The notes under the pieces: model-generated
Databases searched by the model: none
The model's input: the letters and a program-made list of their open reading frames with translations, nothing else
What the model was told of the DNA's origin: nothing
Shown here: positions 1 through 7,525 of the stretch, piece by piece
How positions within the stretch are numbered: the stretch's first letter is position 1
How the letters are laid out: each line of letters opens with the position of its first letter
Translations under genes and position numbers: made by a program
From: Chloroflexota bacterium
GTDB taxonomy: Bacteria; Chloroflexota; Limnocylindria; Limnocylindrales; Limnocylindraceae
Direction: 5' to 3'
Assembly (NCBI GenBank): GCA_947483025.1
Contig: CANKMK010000003.1
Location: 1 to 18,813 of the forward strand
Length of the DNA stretch: 18,813 bases

Positions 1-74
1 ACGTGCGCGACGATTCCGACCGTGCGGATGCCGGTTTGCGCGACGAGACCTGCGGGTGGATTAACTGTGGTCAT
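1..74 (-). CDS. Partial N-terminus of a probable translational GTPase (EF-G/TetM/BipA type)
   Basis: An ATG on the minus strand at 74-72 opens a frame that stays open to the left edge. About 24 residues are visible, ending in IRTVGIVAHV. That ending matches the first beta strand and the start of the G1 loop of translational GTPases (consensus AHVDxGKT), but the window ends before the P-loop lysine, so the call rests on one short motif. About 15 residues precede the motif, a plausible length for an EF-G-like N-terminus. The gene is divergent from the plus-strand gene at 118, with 43 bases between the two start codons. There is no Shine-Dalgarno sequence before this ATG. An alternative is another Rossmann-type protein starting with a VGIVAH strand, such as an NAD-kinase-like protein, although the valine after the histidine argues against that. 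Confidence 0.4.
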   Translation of the reverse strand, partial: MTTVNPPAGLVAQTGIRTVGIVAH

Positions 75-104
75 CGGGAGATTCTCGCACGCTTCGCCGA
101 CCCG

Positions 105-118
105 TATACTTCTGGGCA
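105..118 (+). promoter_or_regulatory. Candidate -10 box of a leaderless promoter
   Basis: The hexamer TATACT at 105-110 is a near-consensus -10 element. It ends 7 bases before the ATG at 118, so transcription would be expected to begin at or next to the start codon. No Shine-Dalgarno sequence precedes this ATG. The hexamer 17 bases upstream (82-87, TTCTCG) is a poor -35 box. The leaderless reading is inferred from spacing alone. Confidence 0.45.
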
Positions 119-648
119 TGACCGTCGCTGCGCACATCATCATTTCGGGCCCCCCATCAGCCCCTGGAGTCGCCCGCCCAGAGCTCTCGCGACTGGTTGA
201 AGCCGCCTGGTCTGGCGGTGCACATCCGATCCTTGTTTCGGGCCTTGCCGCGGGCGAAGTAGCCCCAACCTTGAGCCGCGCCACCCCCTCTGCTGCGTTC
301 GCCGCAGTGGCCGCTGATGCGTTCAGTGAGGTCGCAGGGACGACGGCAGTGATCACCCTGCCGCTGAGCCATGCGGGCGTTGATCCGGAGACGATCACCG
401 CACTGATCGCCGCCCATGGCCGACAGGGCGAGCAGGTACTCGTCGCTGCGCGAAATGGCGAGCCTGGCCCGATTCGCCTGACACCTATTGATGGCGCCGA
501 TGCGCCTGAACTGCGATTGGAGTGCGGTGATGAGGGCGCGGTCAGCCCCTCTGATGGCCGTGCATCACTCGCCTACGAAGCGCCACCTGCAGATACGAAC
601 GCCGTTGATCCGTGGGAGCAGCGCGGCTCCCAGGCTGAGGAGCGTTAG
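118..648 (+). CDS. Degenerate MobA/MocA-like nucleotidyltransferase-fold protein (tentative)
   Basis: This is the only plus-strand gene in the window, with 176 residues counted from ATG 118. That start is preferred over in-frame ATG 22 because of the -10 box just before it, and because a start at 22 would overlap the divergent gene. The protein opens with a strand-turn segment (AAHIIISGPPSAPG). A segment near residues 75-110 (LPLSHAGVDPETITALIAAH, then a strand and a Gly-Pro turn) resembles the middle of MobA/MocA-type nucleotidyltransferases, where a proline and an acidic residue precede the helix. The N-terminal GxSxRMGxPK signature of active members is absent, so catalysis is doubtful. The C-terminal 40 residues look disordered and acidic. 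It converges on aspS with overlapping stop codons. It may instead be an unrelated small alpha/beta protein; that it is a gene is much surer than its function. Confidence 0.5.
   Translation: MTVAAHIIISGPPSAPGVARPELSRLVEAAWSGGAHPILVSGLAAGEVAPTLSRATPSAAFAAVAADAFSEVAGTTAVITLPLSHAGVDPETITALIAAHGRQGEQVLVAARNGEPGPIRLTPIDGADAPELRLECGDEGAVSPSDGRASLAYEAPPADTNAVDPWEQRGSQAEER
613..632. terminator. Candidate bidirectional hairpin at the convergent gene ends
   Basis: A perfect 7-bp inverted repeat (TGGGAGC, 6-base loop, GCTCCCA) lies within the 3' end of the plus-strand gene. It starts 13 bases beyond the aspS stop codon on the minus strand. A GC-rich stem here could slow polymerase from either side, since the two stop codons overlap and leave no intergenic space. 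No T-tract follows on either strand, so it is not a classical intrinsic terminator and may be chance. Confidence 0.3.
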
Positions 649-2501
649 CTCTTAACTGGGCGCACCGATAGGCCGAGTTCGGCCCACTGCTTCGCATCGG
701 GTTCCGATGGTGCTTCGAGCATGAGGTCGCTCCCCGACTGCGTCTTCGGGAAGGCCATCACTTCGCGAATGTTGATCTGACCGGCGAGGAGCGCCGCCCA
801 GCGCTCGACGCCGATGGCGATCCCGCCGTGTGGCGGTGCGCCGTATTCAAACGCATCAAGCAACGCGCCAAACTTGGCTCGCGCATCGTCGAGCGAGTGG
901 CCCATCAGTGCAAAGGAGCGCTCAAGGAGCGCGCGGTCGTGAATACGAATCGAACCGCCACCAAGCTCCCAGCCGTTCAACACGATGTCGTACTGCTGAG
1001 CGAGCGCGCCTGCAGCAGGATCGCCCTCACTGCGCTTTGCAAGATCACCCGACGTCGTGGCGAGCAGGTTGAGATGCTCAGGGACGGGAGCGGAGAAGGG
1101 ATTGTGCGTTGCATCCCATCGACCCGACTCGGCCTCCCACTGATACATCGGGAAGCGGTGCACCCAACAGAAGGCGAGCACATCGGGATCGGCAAGTCCT
1201 AGCTCGAGCGCAACTTCAACGCGCAGGCGACCAAGTACCTCAGCGGAGAGGATCTTTGGGCCAGCGACAATCAGGAGCAGATCGCCATCGGCATGCGTTG
1301 CCTTGCCGCCCGTTGCCGACCAGAGAGCAGCAGTCGCCTCTGGGGAGAGGAACTTTGCAATCGGCGAGCGAACCTCACCATCCGGCTGCAACGCGATCCA
1401 CACGAGGCCGTTGGCACCGTAGCGCTTGGCGCGTTCGGTCAGGTCATCAACATCGGAACGAGTGATTCCGCCGCGGCCAGCCACGCGAATGGCGCGGATG
1501 CGCCCACCGCTGGCGCGCGTCTCATCAAACACCTTGAACCCGGTGCTCTCAGGGAGCGCCGCGCCAAGATCGATCAGCTCCATCGCGAAGCGAATGTCAG
1601 GCTTGTCGGAGCCGTAGCGCTCCATTGCCTCTTCGTACGTGAATGTTGGCAGCGGTAGCTGCTGGATTGGGCGATCTGGTCGAATGCGCTTTGTCACCTC
1701 AATGACCATCGCCTCGACATAGGCGCGCACGCTCGCCTCGTCCACAAAGCTCATCTCAATGTCGAGCTGGGTGAACTCCGGCTGGCGGTCACCGCGAAGG
1801 TCCTCGTCGCGGAAGCAGCGGGCGATCTGGAAGTAGCGGTCAAAGCCTGCGACCATCAGGAGCTGCTTCATCTGCTGCGGCGATTGCGGCAGCGCGTAGA
1901 CACTCCCCTGCTGCAGCCGTGATGGCACGATGAAGTCGCGGGCGCCCTCAGGGGTCGACTTGATGAGGATCGGCGTCTCTACCTCGACAAAGCCGTGCTC
2001 GTGGTGCACTTCGCGAATGGCCTGCACCATTGCGCTGCGCAGCAGGATTCGGTCGCGTAGCGGCTCGCGGCGAAGGTCGAGGTAGCGGTACTTCAGCCGC
2101 AGGCTCTCGTCCACGGGGGCATCGGTGTCATTGATATAGAAGGGTGGCGTCTTGGCCTGCGAGAGCACGGTGACGCTCTCGCCTGCGACCTCGATCCCGC
2201 CCGTAGCAAGCTTCTCGTTCTCGGTGCCCGCGCGTCGCGCTGCGACGGTGCCTTCGACGGCGATCACCCACTCGCTGCGCGCGTCGGTAAGGGCGGCGTG
2301 GGCTTCGGGGGCGACGGCGGCGTCAACGACCACCTGCACGATGCCGTAGCGATCGCGTAGGTCGATGAAGACGAGGCTGCCATGATCTCGGCGGCGATGA
2401 ATCCATCCGGCGAGACGTACGCGTCGGCCAACATCACTTGGGCGCAGTGCGCCGCAGACATCGCTTCGGAGGCCCGTAGTCAGTTTTGCCGCGTCGGTCA
2501 T
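645..2501 (-). CDS. aspS: Aspartyl-tRNA synthetase, probably non-discriminating (Asp/Asn)
   Basis: Class II synthetase of 618 residues that charges tRNA-Asp with aspartate in the cytoplasm. It has the N-terminal OB-fold anticodon domain (about 15-120), class II motif 2 ([14 protein letters not shown], 230-243), a bacterial GAD insertion (about 300-420) and motif 3 ([13 protein letters not shown], 560-572) followed by the typical [16 protein letters not shown] tail. ATG 2501 is chosen because it lies one base past the hisS stop with a GAGGGG ribosome site before it; an in-frame start at 2540 would lie inside hisS and add 13 unrelated residues. His40 and Gly92 in the anticodon domain match the two residues known to relax specificity in the Pseudomonas aeruginosa enzyme, so it may also charge tRNA-Asn. 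It is the last gene of the operon and its TAA overlaps the stop of the convergent gene. Confidence 0.97.
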   Translation of the reverse strand: MTDAAKLTTGLRSDVCGALRPSDVGRRVRLAGWIHRRRDHGSLVFIDLRDRYGIVQVVVDAAVAPEAHAALTDARSEWVIAVEGTVAARRAGTENEKLATGGIEVAGESVTVLSQAKTPPFYINDTDAPVDESLRLKYRYLDLRREPLRDRILLRSAMVQAIREVHHEHGFVEVETPILIKSTPEGARDFIVPSRLQQGSVYALPQSPQQMKQLLMVAGFDRYFQIARCFRDEDLRGDRQPEFTQLDIEMSFVDEASVRAYVEAMVIEVTKRIRPDRPIQQLPLPTFTYEEAMERYGSDKPDIRFAMELIDLGAALPESTGFKVFDETRASGGRIRAIRVAGRGGITRSDVDDLTERAKRYGANGLVWIALQPDGEVRSPIAKFLSPEATAALWSATGGKATHADGDLLLIVAGPKILSAEVLGRLRVEVALELGLADPDVLAFCWVHRFPMYQWEAESGRWDATHNPFSAPVPEHLNLLATTSGDLAKRSEGDPAAGALAQQYDIVLNGWELGGGSIRIHDRALLERSFALMGHSLDDARAKFGALLDAFEYGAPPHGGIAIGVERWAALLAGQINIREVMAFPKTQSGSDLMLEAPSEPDAKQWAELGLSVRPVKS

Positions 2502-2502
2502 G

Positions 2503-3777
2503 CTACCCCTCGTTCTGCACCAGTCGAAGTGCTGCGGCAATCACGCCGCCACGCTCCGCTGGCTCCGCCTGACTCGCCTTGACGAGATCTCGCAAGGTGA
2601 GGCGCCCATCTGGCTCGACGATGATGACCGCCAACGCGCCATCGCGCACGGCGCCCTCCAACTGCTTGCCGATCTTGCGCGTGCTGACATCGGCACGTGC
2701 GCTCGCCCCCGCGGCGCGAAGCTGGCCAGCGATGGCCACACGGTCCGCCACAGACTCTGGCTCGATTCCTGCAACCACGATCGCTGGACCGGCTGCGGCT
2801 ACGGGCAGGAGTCCGCGCGCCTCAAGGGCGAGAACAACACGGTCGATGCCGATGGCGAATCCGATTGCGGGCGTTGACGTGCCTCCGAGTAGTTCGACGA
2901 GCCCGTCGTACCGACCGCCGCCGCCGAGCGCCCCCTGCTGACCCTGCTCCCCTGGAAGGAGGTACTCCCACGCGGTGCGGGTGTAGTAATCAAGTCCGCG
3001 AACCAGCCGCGGCGCCGCCAGAACGGTGGTTCCGATCGTTGCCAAACCAGAGACGACCGCCGCGTGATGCGCCGCGCAATCGGCACAAAGGTGATCGGTA
3101 ATGGCCGGTGCGCTCGCAGCGCGCTTGACCGCCGCTGCCTCTTTGGAATCAAGGAGGCGCAGCGGGTTCGTGACGAGTCGTGACTGATCGACCTCGCTCA
3201 GCTCGTGCGCTACCGGCGTGAAGTGGGCGCGCAACGTTTCAACGTATGCCGGGCGACAGGTTGCACAGCCAACAGAGTTCAGGTGCACCTGCACGTCGGT
3301 GAGACCGAGCTCTCGCAGATAGGCGGCGCCCAGCTCGATCACCTCGAGGTCGATCCCTGGGGCACCATCGCCGATCGCCTCGATATCAAACTGTGTGAAC
3401 TGGCGATAGCGCCCCTTCTGTGGGCGGTCGTACCGAAAGAGCTGCGCAACAGTGGCGAGTCGTACAGGCTGCGGCTGCGAGCGCATACCGTGTTGGATGT
3501 AGGCCCGAACAGCGCCAGCAGTGGCCTCAGGACGGAGCGCCAAGGTGACTGCATCTTCTCCGCGGGGCTCCAGCCGATAGAGCTCCTTCGCGACGATGTC
3601 AGAGGTGCCGCCAACGGCGCGCTCAAAGAGTGCGCTCTCCTCGGCGATCGGCAACTCGATGCGTGCGTACCCAGCAGCATCAGCAGCAGCCCAGGCGCGA
3701 TCAGTGGCCCAGCCGTGCGCCGAGGCGAGCGGCTCAAGGAGGTCCCGCAGTCCGCGCGGTGACTGGAAGCCGCTCAC
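2503..3777 (-). CDS. hisS: Histidyl-tRNA synthetase
   Basis: Class II synthetase of 424 residues that charges tRNA-His. Visible signatures are RPEATAG (82-88), motif 2 with FRYDRPQKGRYRQF (114-127), the histidine loop RGLDYYTRT (260-268), the glycine-rich GGGGRYDGLVELLGG (285-299), motif 3 AIGFAIGIDRV (304-314) and a C-terminal anticodon-binding domain (about 331-424). Both histidine-specific motifs are intact, which argues against a HisZ regulatory paralogue. The start is GTG (3777-3775) in a GTGA overlap with the rel stop; a GGGAG ribosome site sits 8 bases upstream. Two Cys-x2-Cys pairs (171/174 and 231/234) in the insertion domain could form a metal site. Order rel-hisS-aspS matches the operon order known in Firmicutes. 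Confidence 0.97.
   Translation of the reverse strand: MSGFQSPRGLRDLLEPLASAHGWATDRAWAAADAAGYARIELPIAEESALFERAVGGTSDIVAKELYRLEPRGEDAVTLALRPEATAGAVRAYIQHGMRSQPQPVRLATVAQLFRYDRPQKGRYRQFTQFDIEAIGDGAPGIDLEVIELGAAYLRELGLTDVQVHLNSVGCATCRPAYVETLRAHFTPVAHELSEVDQSRLVTNPLRLLDSKEAAAVKRAASAPAITDHLCADCAAHHAAVVSGLATIGTTVLAAPRLVRGLDYYTRTAWEYLLPGEQGQQGALGGGGRYDGLVELLGGTSTPAIGFAIGIDRVVLALEARGLLPVAAAGPAIVVAGIEPESVADRVAIAGQLRAAGASARADVSTRKIGKQLEGAVRDGALAVIIVEPDGRLTLRDLVKASQAEPAERGGVIAAALRLVQNEG
2506..2511 (-). promoter_or_regulatory. Ribosome binding site of aspS
   Basis: GAGGGG on the minus strand lies within the last codons of hisS. Its GAGG core is 6 bases before ATG 2501. It decides the aspS start at 2501 over the upstream in-frame start at 2540. 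Confidence 0.65.
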
Positions 3778-6029
3778 TGGTGCTGCTCCCGCGAGACGCT
3801 GCGCACGCCGCGGACGCGCTCCAGCCGTGCCATCAGCCGGGCGAGTTCGCTAATTGATCCGACGGCAAGGGTCATCAACATCTCCGCATTCGTTTGGCCT
3901 GTTGTCTGAACAGTAGCGGACAAGATGTTGACCTTCTGCTCCGCGACCACCTGGGTGATTTCCGTCAAGAGGCCTGTTCGATCGAGCCCCTCAATGCGAA
4001 TCGTCACTGGATAGCTCTCGGTGGTGGCCGGCGTCATCTCCCACTCCACGTCGATGAGGCGTGACGCTTCTCGGGCGGAGGTTGAGGCGTCACAACTGGC
4101 GAGGTGCACGGTGACCCCCTTGCCACGGGTAATGAAGCCAACAATGGGGTCGCCTGGGAGCGGACGACAGCAGCGGCCGAATCGGGTCAAGAGGTCGGGC
4201 ACCCCCTTCACGCGAATCCCACCCGTGCGTTCAGCTGGGGCGATCGCCGTCGGGCTCGTACTCAGCGGCAAGAGTGACTTCGTGTCATCCGAGGCAACGC
4301 CGAGGCGCGAGACGACCTGCTGTGGGCCGACGGCGCCATAGCCGATCGCAGCGTAGAGGTCGTCAACGCTCCCCTGGTTCATCTGCTTCGCGACCTCCTC
4401 AAGGCGGTCGCGGCCAATTGATTCGAGGGTGGTGCGGGCGAGGCGGCGGAGCTCGCGCTCCAGGGACTCACGACCGTGCAGAACGTTCTCGTCGCGCTCC
4501 TGATGCTTGAACCACTGGCGAATCTTGTTGCGCGCCTGTCGCGTGGTGGCGACATTGAGCCAGTCGCGGCTCGGCCCATGCTTCCCGCGCGCAGTCACAA
4601 CTTCAATGATGTCGCCCGACTTGAGTCGATATTCGAGCGGCACAAGTCGGTTGTTTACCTTTGCGCCAATGCATCGGTGACCGATGTCGGTGTGCACGAG
4701 ATAGGCGAAGTCGAGCGGTGTCGCGCCAGCGGGAAGCTCCTTCACGTCGCCCTTCGGCGTAAAGACATAGACCTGGTCTTGGAACACGTCAAGTCGAATG
4801 CCCTCAAGGAACTCTGACGCGTCGGTGACATCACGCTGCCACTCCAAAAGCTGGCGGAGCCAGGCGAGCTTCGCATCGTAGGCAGCATCCGGCTGTGTTC
4901 CGTCTTTATAGCGCCAGTGCGCAGCGATGCCGACCTCGGCAACCTCATGCATAGAGCGCGTGCGGATCTGCACCTCGAGTGGGCGCCCATCGAGTGCAAC
5001 CACTGCTGTGTGCAGGCTCTGATACAGATTGTTCTTCGGCACGGCAATGTAGTCGTCAAACTGATTGGGGATCGGTCGCCAGACGCTGTGCACTGCGCCG
5101 AGCGCGGCGTAGCAGTCGCGAAGGTTCTCAACGATCACACGAATGGCATAGACGTCATAGATCTCCGAAAAGTCGCTCGATCGGCGCGCCATCTTCTTAT
5201 GGATGGAGTAGAGATGCTTCGCGCGGCCCGAGAATTCGGCCGCAATGCCGGCGCGCTCAAGTTCGGGCTTGAGCACGGCGATTGCTCGCTGCACGTAATC
5301 GGCGCGCATATCGCGTCGTAGTTCAACCATGTTCGCCAGCTCGTGGTACCGCTCAGGTTCCAGCGCCTTGAAGGCAAGGTCCTCGAGCTCCCACTTCATC
5401 TGCCAGATGCCGAGGCGCTCAGCGAGTGGCGCATAGATCTCAAGCGTTTGGCGCGCGATGCGACGCTGCTTCTCTGCTGGGAGTGCTGCCAGCGTGCGCA
5501 TGTTGTGCAGCCGATCGCCGAGCTTGATGAGCACCACACGAATGTCTTGTGCCATGGCCAGGAACATCTTGCGGATATTCTCAGCGTGCTGCTCCTCGGC
5601 GCTCATGGCCGAGAACTTGCTCAGCTTGGTGACGCCGTCAACGAGGGTGCCGACCTCATCGCCAAATCGCTCTGCGATCTCGGCGGCGGTCACCGACGTG
5701 TCCTCGGGGACGTCATGGAGAAGTGCCGCCACGAGCGTTGCGGCATCAAGGCCGAGGTCAGCGAGGATCAGCGCCGCCTCAGCGGGGTGGGTCACATATG
5801 GCTCTCCTGAGGCGCGCACCTGTGTGCCGTGTGCTTCGACGGCGAAGAGGAAGGCATCATCGACGAGTCGTGCAGCCTCCGCCGTGCCGATCCCTGTCGC
5901 AACCTTGTCACGCAGTGCCTCGCGAAGAGATTCGACCGGGCGCGCAAGCGCGCGAACCTTCGCGATCGGGTCCGCCGCAGGTCGCGCGGCCCTGGGCGAC
6001 TTCTCGACTGGCTGTGGTTCGATGCTCAT
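3774..6029 (-). CDS. rel: Bifunctional (p)ppGpp synthetase/hydrolase (long RSH)
   Basis: Long RelA/SpoT homologue of 751 residues, the stringent-response alarmone enzyme. The HD hydrolase domain is complete: His67, His81, His105-Asp106 followed by PED, and Asp172 in KLGDRLHNMRT. The synthetase domain has RxKxxxS (Arg269, Lys271, Ser275), Asp292 and Glu352 in LEVQIRT. TGS (about 414-478), a conserved-cysteine region with RCCRPLPGD (619-627) and a C-terminal ACT domain (about 673-748) follow. Both activities should therefore be present. The metal-related motif is QFDD (323-326), closer to the EXDD of E. coli RelA than to the RXKD usual for bifunctional enzymes. ATG 6029 overlaps the murE stop (ATGA); no Shine-Dalgarno is visible. 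hisS follows with a GTGA overlap. Confidence 0.97.
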   Translation of the reverse strand: MSIEPQPVEKSPRAARPAADPIAKVRALARPVESLREALRDKVATGIGTAEAARLVDDAFLFAVEAHGTQVRASGEPYVTHPAEAALILADLGLDAATLVAALLHDVPEDTSVTAAEIAERFGDEVGTLVDGVTKLSKFSAMSAEEQHAENIRKMFLAMAQDIRVVLIKLGDRLHNMRTLAALPAEKQRRIARQTLEIYAPLAERLGIWQMKWELEDLAFKALEPERYHELANMVELRRDMRADYVQRAIAVLKPELERAGIAAEFSGRAKHLYSIHKKMARRSSDFSEIYDVYAIRVIVENLRDCYAALGAVHSVWRPIPNQFDDYIAVPKNNLYQSLHTAVVALDGRPLEVQIRTRSMHEVAEVGIAAHWRYKDGTQPDAAYDAKLAWLRQLLEWQRDVTDASEFLEGIRLDVFQDQVYVFTPKGDVKELPAGATPLDFAYLVHTDIGHRCIGAKVNNRLVPLEYRLKSGDIIEVVTARGKHGPSRDWLNVATTRQARNKIRQWFKHQERDENVLHGRESLERELRRLARTTLESIGRDRLEEVAKQMNQGSVDDLYAAIGYGAVGPQQVVSRLGVASDDTKSLLPLSTSPTAIAPAERTGGIRVKGVPDLLTRFGRCCRPLPGDPIVGFITRGKGVTVHLASCDASTSAREASRLIDVEWEMTPATTESYPVTIRIEGLDRTGLLTEITQVVAEQKVNILSATVQTTGQTNAEMLMTLAVGSISELARLMARLERVRGVRSVSREQHQ

Positions 6030-7525
6030 AGTTTTGGAGAATAGCCGAGTGACGAGAGCGCGCTCCGTGCTGCAGCGGCCTCATCCCAGGCCTCATCCGC
6101 ACCGCGCCGTTCAATCGTTCGCTCATGGCCCTTCCCTGCCAGCAGCACAACATCGCCCGGCTGGGCGGCACCGATCGCCGCACGAATGGCGGCCGCTCGG
6201 TCATGGAGGATTTCAAAGGTACTGCCAGTGCGAGGTCCGGCAGCGAGGAACGCCGCTTGAATCGCCTCTGCAATCAGGGCCGGATCTTCGCCACGCGGGT
6301 CTTCGTCAGCGATCCATACCGAGTCGGCCCCCGTTGCCGCCTCTCCGACCGCCGTGCGTCGACCAGGGTCGCGCTCACCTGCGGCGCCAGTGACGAGCAA
6401 CAGCCGCCCGGCGGGGCCACACAGTTCGCGGGCCACCGCCACAGATGCCGTCAACGATGGGCCAGTGTGCGCAAAGTCAACGATGACGCGGAAGGGCTGT
6501 GTGCCGCTGATGAGCTGACTTCGCCCTGGAGGTCCGACCTCTGCCTCGACAGCGGTGATCGCTGCAGTGAGCGGCAAACCCCATGCGGCGACGAGGGTTA
6601 GTGCCGCAGCCGCATTCGCGGCATTGATACGGCCGGGCATGCTGAGATGCAACGTTGTCTTCACCCCGTTGATTAGGACCTCGTGCTCAGAGTAGGCATC
6701 GAATCGAGCCACCTGTAGGCCGGCGGCTTCTGCGGCCTGAGCAAATGGCTGCACCGCTGGGTCACTCGCATGCACAACCACCACGCGCGGAAGTTGGCGC
6801 GCGCGACTCGCGGTACTACCGACAGTTCTCGCCACGAGCTTCGCCTTCGCCGCGCGATACTCATCGAGGCTCGCGTGGAAGTCGAGATGATCCGGCGAAA
6901 AGGTCGTGTAGATCGCTGCCGCAAAGCCAATCGCACCGACGCGCTCTAGCTGTAGCCCGTGACTCGTGCTCTCCACGACGGCCGCCTCATCTCCAGCCTC
7001 CACCATTTCGCGCAGCGCGCGCTGCAAGGCGGGAGCCTCCGGGGTGGTCTGATGCGCCGCGGCCGCTCGCTGCGTGCCACCGATGCGGCTGATCGCTGTG
7101 GAGATCAACCCCGTTGGTAGACCGGCTGCAGTGAGTGCCGTTGAGAGAAACGTCGAGGTGGTGGTCTTTCCGTCGGTTCCGGTTACGCCAATGGCAATGA
7201 GCTCTTCCGCAGGATCACCCTCCCACCACGCTGCCGTAACGGCAAGGGCGGCACGCGCATCGCGAACGACGATGGCCGGAACGCTCGACGCAGTCAGTCG
7301 CTCGCACAACACCACGGCTGCGCCGCGCTCAGCTGCGCTCGCAATAAACGTTGCGCCATCAGCGGTGCGACCAGGAATTGCGACGAAGATGCCGCCCGTC
7401 GCAACCAAACGCGAGTCGTGCGTGGGAGCGCTGGTGATCATTACCTCTGTCGTTTCAGGAGCCGTCACTACGAGGTGCAGCTCCTGCAGGCGTGCAAGCA
7501 AGTCATGGAGTGATCGTTCGCCCAT
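6026..7525 (-). CDS. murE: UDP-MurNAc-tripeptide synthetase, MurE type
   Basis: Mur ligase of 499 residues that adds the third stem-peptide residue to UDP-MurNAc-L-Ala-D-Glu in the cytoplasm. The ATP loop is GVTGTDGKTTT (113-123, Lys120), followed by TTPEA (160-164), ESTSHGLQLERV (185-196), PDHLDFH (211-217), a candidate carbamylated lysine in YRAAKAKL (near 227), MPGRINAANA (296-305), DFAHTGPS (350-357) and GKGHERT (464-470). The motif that helps choose the third amino acid is EDPR (408-411, within ADEDPRGED), not the canonical DNPR of meso-diaminopimelate enzymes. The substrate may thus be lysine, ornithine or diaminopimelate. The start overlaps the upstream stop by one base (TGATG), with a strong GAGGGG ribosome site at 7533-7538. 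murJ and a FemX-like gene lie just upstream in the operon. Confidence 0.94.
   Translation of the reverse strand: MGERSLHDLLARLQELHLVVTAPETTEVMITSAPTHDSRLVATGGIFVAIPGRTADGATFIASAAERGAAVVLCERLTASSVPAIVVRDARAALAVTAAWWEGDPAEELIAIGVTGTDGKTTTSTFLSTALTAAGLPTGLISTAISRIGGTQRAAAAHQTTPEAPALQRALREMVEAGDEAAVVESTSHGLQLERVGAIGFAAAIYTTFSPDHLDFHASLDEYRAAKAKLVARTVGSTASRARQLPRVVVVHASDPAVQPFAQAAEAAGLQVARFDAYSEHEVLINGVKTTLHLSMPGRINAANAAAALTLVAAWGLPLTAAITAVEAEVGPPGRSQLISGTQPFRVIVDFAHTGPSLTASVAVARELCGPAGRLLLVTGAAGERDPGRRTAVGEAATGADSVWIADEDPRGEDPALIAEAIQAAFLAAGPRTGSTFEILHDRAAAIRAAIGAAQPGDVVLLAGKGHERTIERRGADEAWDEAAAARSALSSLGYSPKL
6038..6043 (-). promoter_or_regulatory. Possible internal -10 box before rel
   Basis: TATTCT on the minus strand ends 8 bases before the rel ATG, and rel has no Shine-Dalgarno sequence. 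The spacing resembles that of the leaderless promoter at 105-118. No recognisable -35 hexamer is present. Support is positional only. Confidence 0.2.

Noticed and set aside
644..656. GTTA-5-TAAC inverted repeat at the convergent stops, considered as a terminator
   Set aside because: It has a 4-bp AT-rich stem and no T-tract; its symmetry largely follows from the two overlapping stop codons.
2502..2540. Longer aspS start at 2540
   Set aside because: It would extend into hisS with 13 unconserved residues; ATG 2501 has a GAGGGG site and the N-terminus expected for AspRS.
5458..6393. 311-codon open frame on the plus strand
   Set aside because: It is antisense to the highly conserved rel and murE genes and is rich in Ser/Arg/Ala; a shadow.
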